Of a DNA stretch of 64,000 nucleotides, positions 63,922 to 64,000 are shown one piece after another. Position 1 is the first letter of the stretch; every line of letters starts with the position of its first letter. The notes below the pieces were generated by a model that saw only the letters and a list, made by a program, of their open reading frames with translations, was not told where the DNA came from and ran no database searches. Source of the stretch: Pseudidiomarina sp. CB1 (GTDB lineage: Bacteria > Pseudomonadota > Gammaproteobacteria > Enterobacterales > Alteromonadaceae); NCBI RefSeq assembly GCF_024752025.1, contig NZ_JANTPU010000002.1, positions 62,001 to 126,000 on the forward strand, read 5' to 3'. A program made the position numbers and the translations under genes.

Positions 63922-64000
63922 CTATTTTACCAATAGCTTGAGTAACTGTTCGATAGGCATGGGACGAGCGAAGAAAAACCCTTGTACGCTTTCAACGGCA
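63922..64000 (-). CDS. EAL-domain protein, C-terminal end only
   Basis: The last 25 codons of a gene that begins beyond the right edge. The tail VQGFFFARPMPIEQLLKLL ends with TAG at 63922. The QG(F/Y)..(A/G)RPMP pattern is the usual end of an EAL phosphodiesterase domain. Nothing more can be said about domain order or activity. Confidence 0.7.
   Translation of the reverse strand, partial: AVESVQGFFFARPMPIEQLLKLLVK

Noticed and set aside
1-64000. tRNA, rRNA, CRISPR, insertion sequence, integrase or prophage features
   Set aside because: No cloverleaf-like intergenic sequence, no regular repeats with spacers, and no transposase, integrase or phage gene was seen. Gene order is typical chromosomal throughout.

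Overview
The window is a stretch of chromosome from a marine-type gammaproteobacterium, most likely of the order Alteromonadales and plausibly the family Idiomarinaceae. This placement is inference from three things: gene order (pilMNOPQ-aroKB next to dam; argCBFG followed by a fused argH-argA; priA-argS-ftsN-like-hslVU-rraA; yihY-dtd-yiiD), the protein sequences, and the reliance on amino-acid catabolism (a complete hut set). There are no rRNA or tRNA genes, insertion sequences, prophage genes or CRISPR arrays. Coding density is very high, and almost every gene is intact and recognisable.

Layout. Positions 1-7.1 kb form a nitrate/nitric-oxide block: a fused NarK1-NarK2 nitrate/nitrite transporter (cut by the left edge), nnrS, moeB, ybaN, the NO sensor norR, a short hemerythrin NO-repair protein behind a sigma54 promoter, and fnr behind its own FNR box. 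Positions 7.3-10.9 kb hold a DUF1761 membrane protein, two tandem lipoprotein paralogues, and a yybP-ykoY manganese riboswitch that leads an operon of a Mn exporter (mneA type), a GNAT acetyltransferase and the nucleotidase yjjG. Positions 10.9-16.0 kb are the least ordinary part. A tight minus-strand operon there runs response regulator-EAL phosphodiesterase, PAS hybrid histidine kinase, amidoligase, class I glutamine-amidotransferase-like peptidase. It couples c-di-GMP and phosphorelay signalling to a gene pair of the kind that makes or breaks amide or isopeptide bonds. The amidoligase has no canonical start codon ahead of its conserved N-terminus.

Positions 16.1-28.7 kb hold yhiN-rsmJ-elaA-dam, aroB-aroK, the pilMNOPQ type IV pilus assembly operon and the divergent mrcA. 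Positions 28.7-39.7 kb are amino-acid biosynthesis: metL and metJ with met boxes, then argC-B-F-G-HA behind a pair of ARG boxes, a membrane-anchored XRE regulator, and a short malic enzyme. Positions 39.9-47.4 kb are housekeeping: rpmE, priA, argS, an FtsN-like SPOR protein, hslVU with a heat-shock-type promoter, and rraA. Positions 47.4-53.7 kb hold the histidine utilisation genes hutG, hutI, hutC, hutU and hutH, with a perfect HutC-type palindrome between hutI and hutC. Positions 53.7-64 kb hold a TraR/DksA zinc-finger protein, yiiD, dtd and yihY; an SDR-DUF2959-FMN reductase-MgtC operon; an AcrR-like regulator with its operator but no pump beside it; DUF3081, hemolysin III, a diguanylate cyclase, typA, and the tail of an EAL protein.

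Regulation is unusually readable. Probable sites for NarL/NarP, NorR and sigma54, FNR, Mn2+, MetJ, ArgR, HutC, an AcrR-type repressor and sigma32 all sit in front of the genes one would expect. Two unassigned inverted repeats stand out: one at the predicted start of the amidoligase operon and one in front of the membrane-bound XRE regulator. All operator calls rest on reading the sequence by eye and have not been tested statistically.
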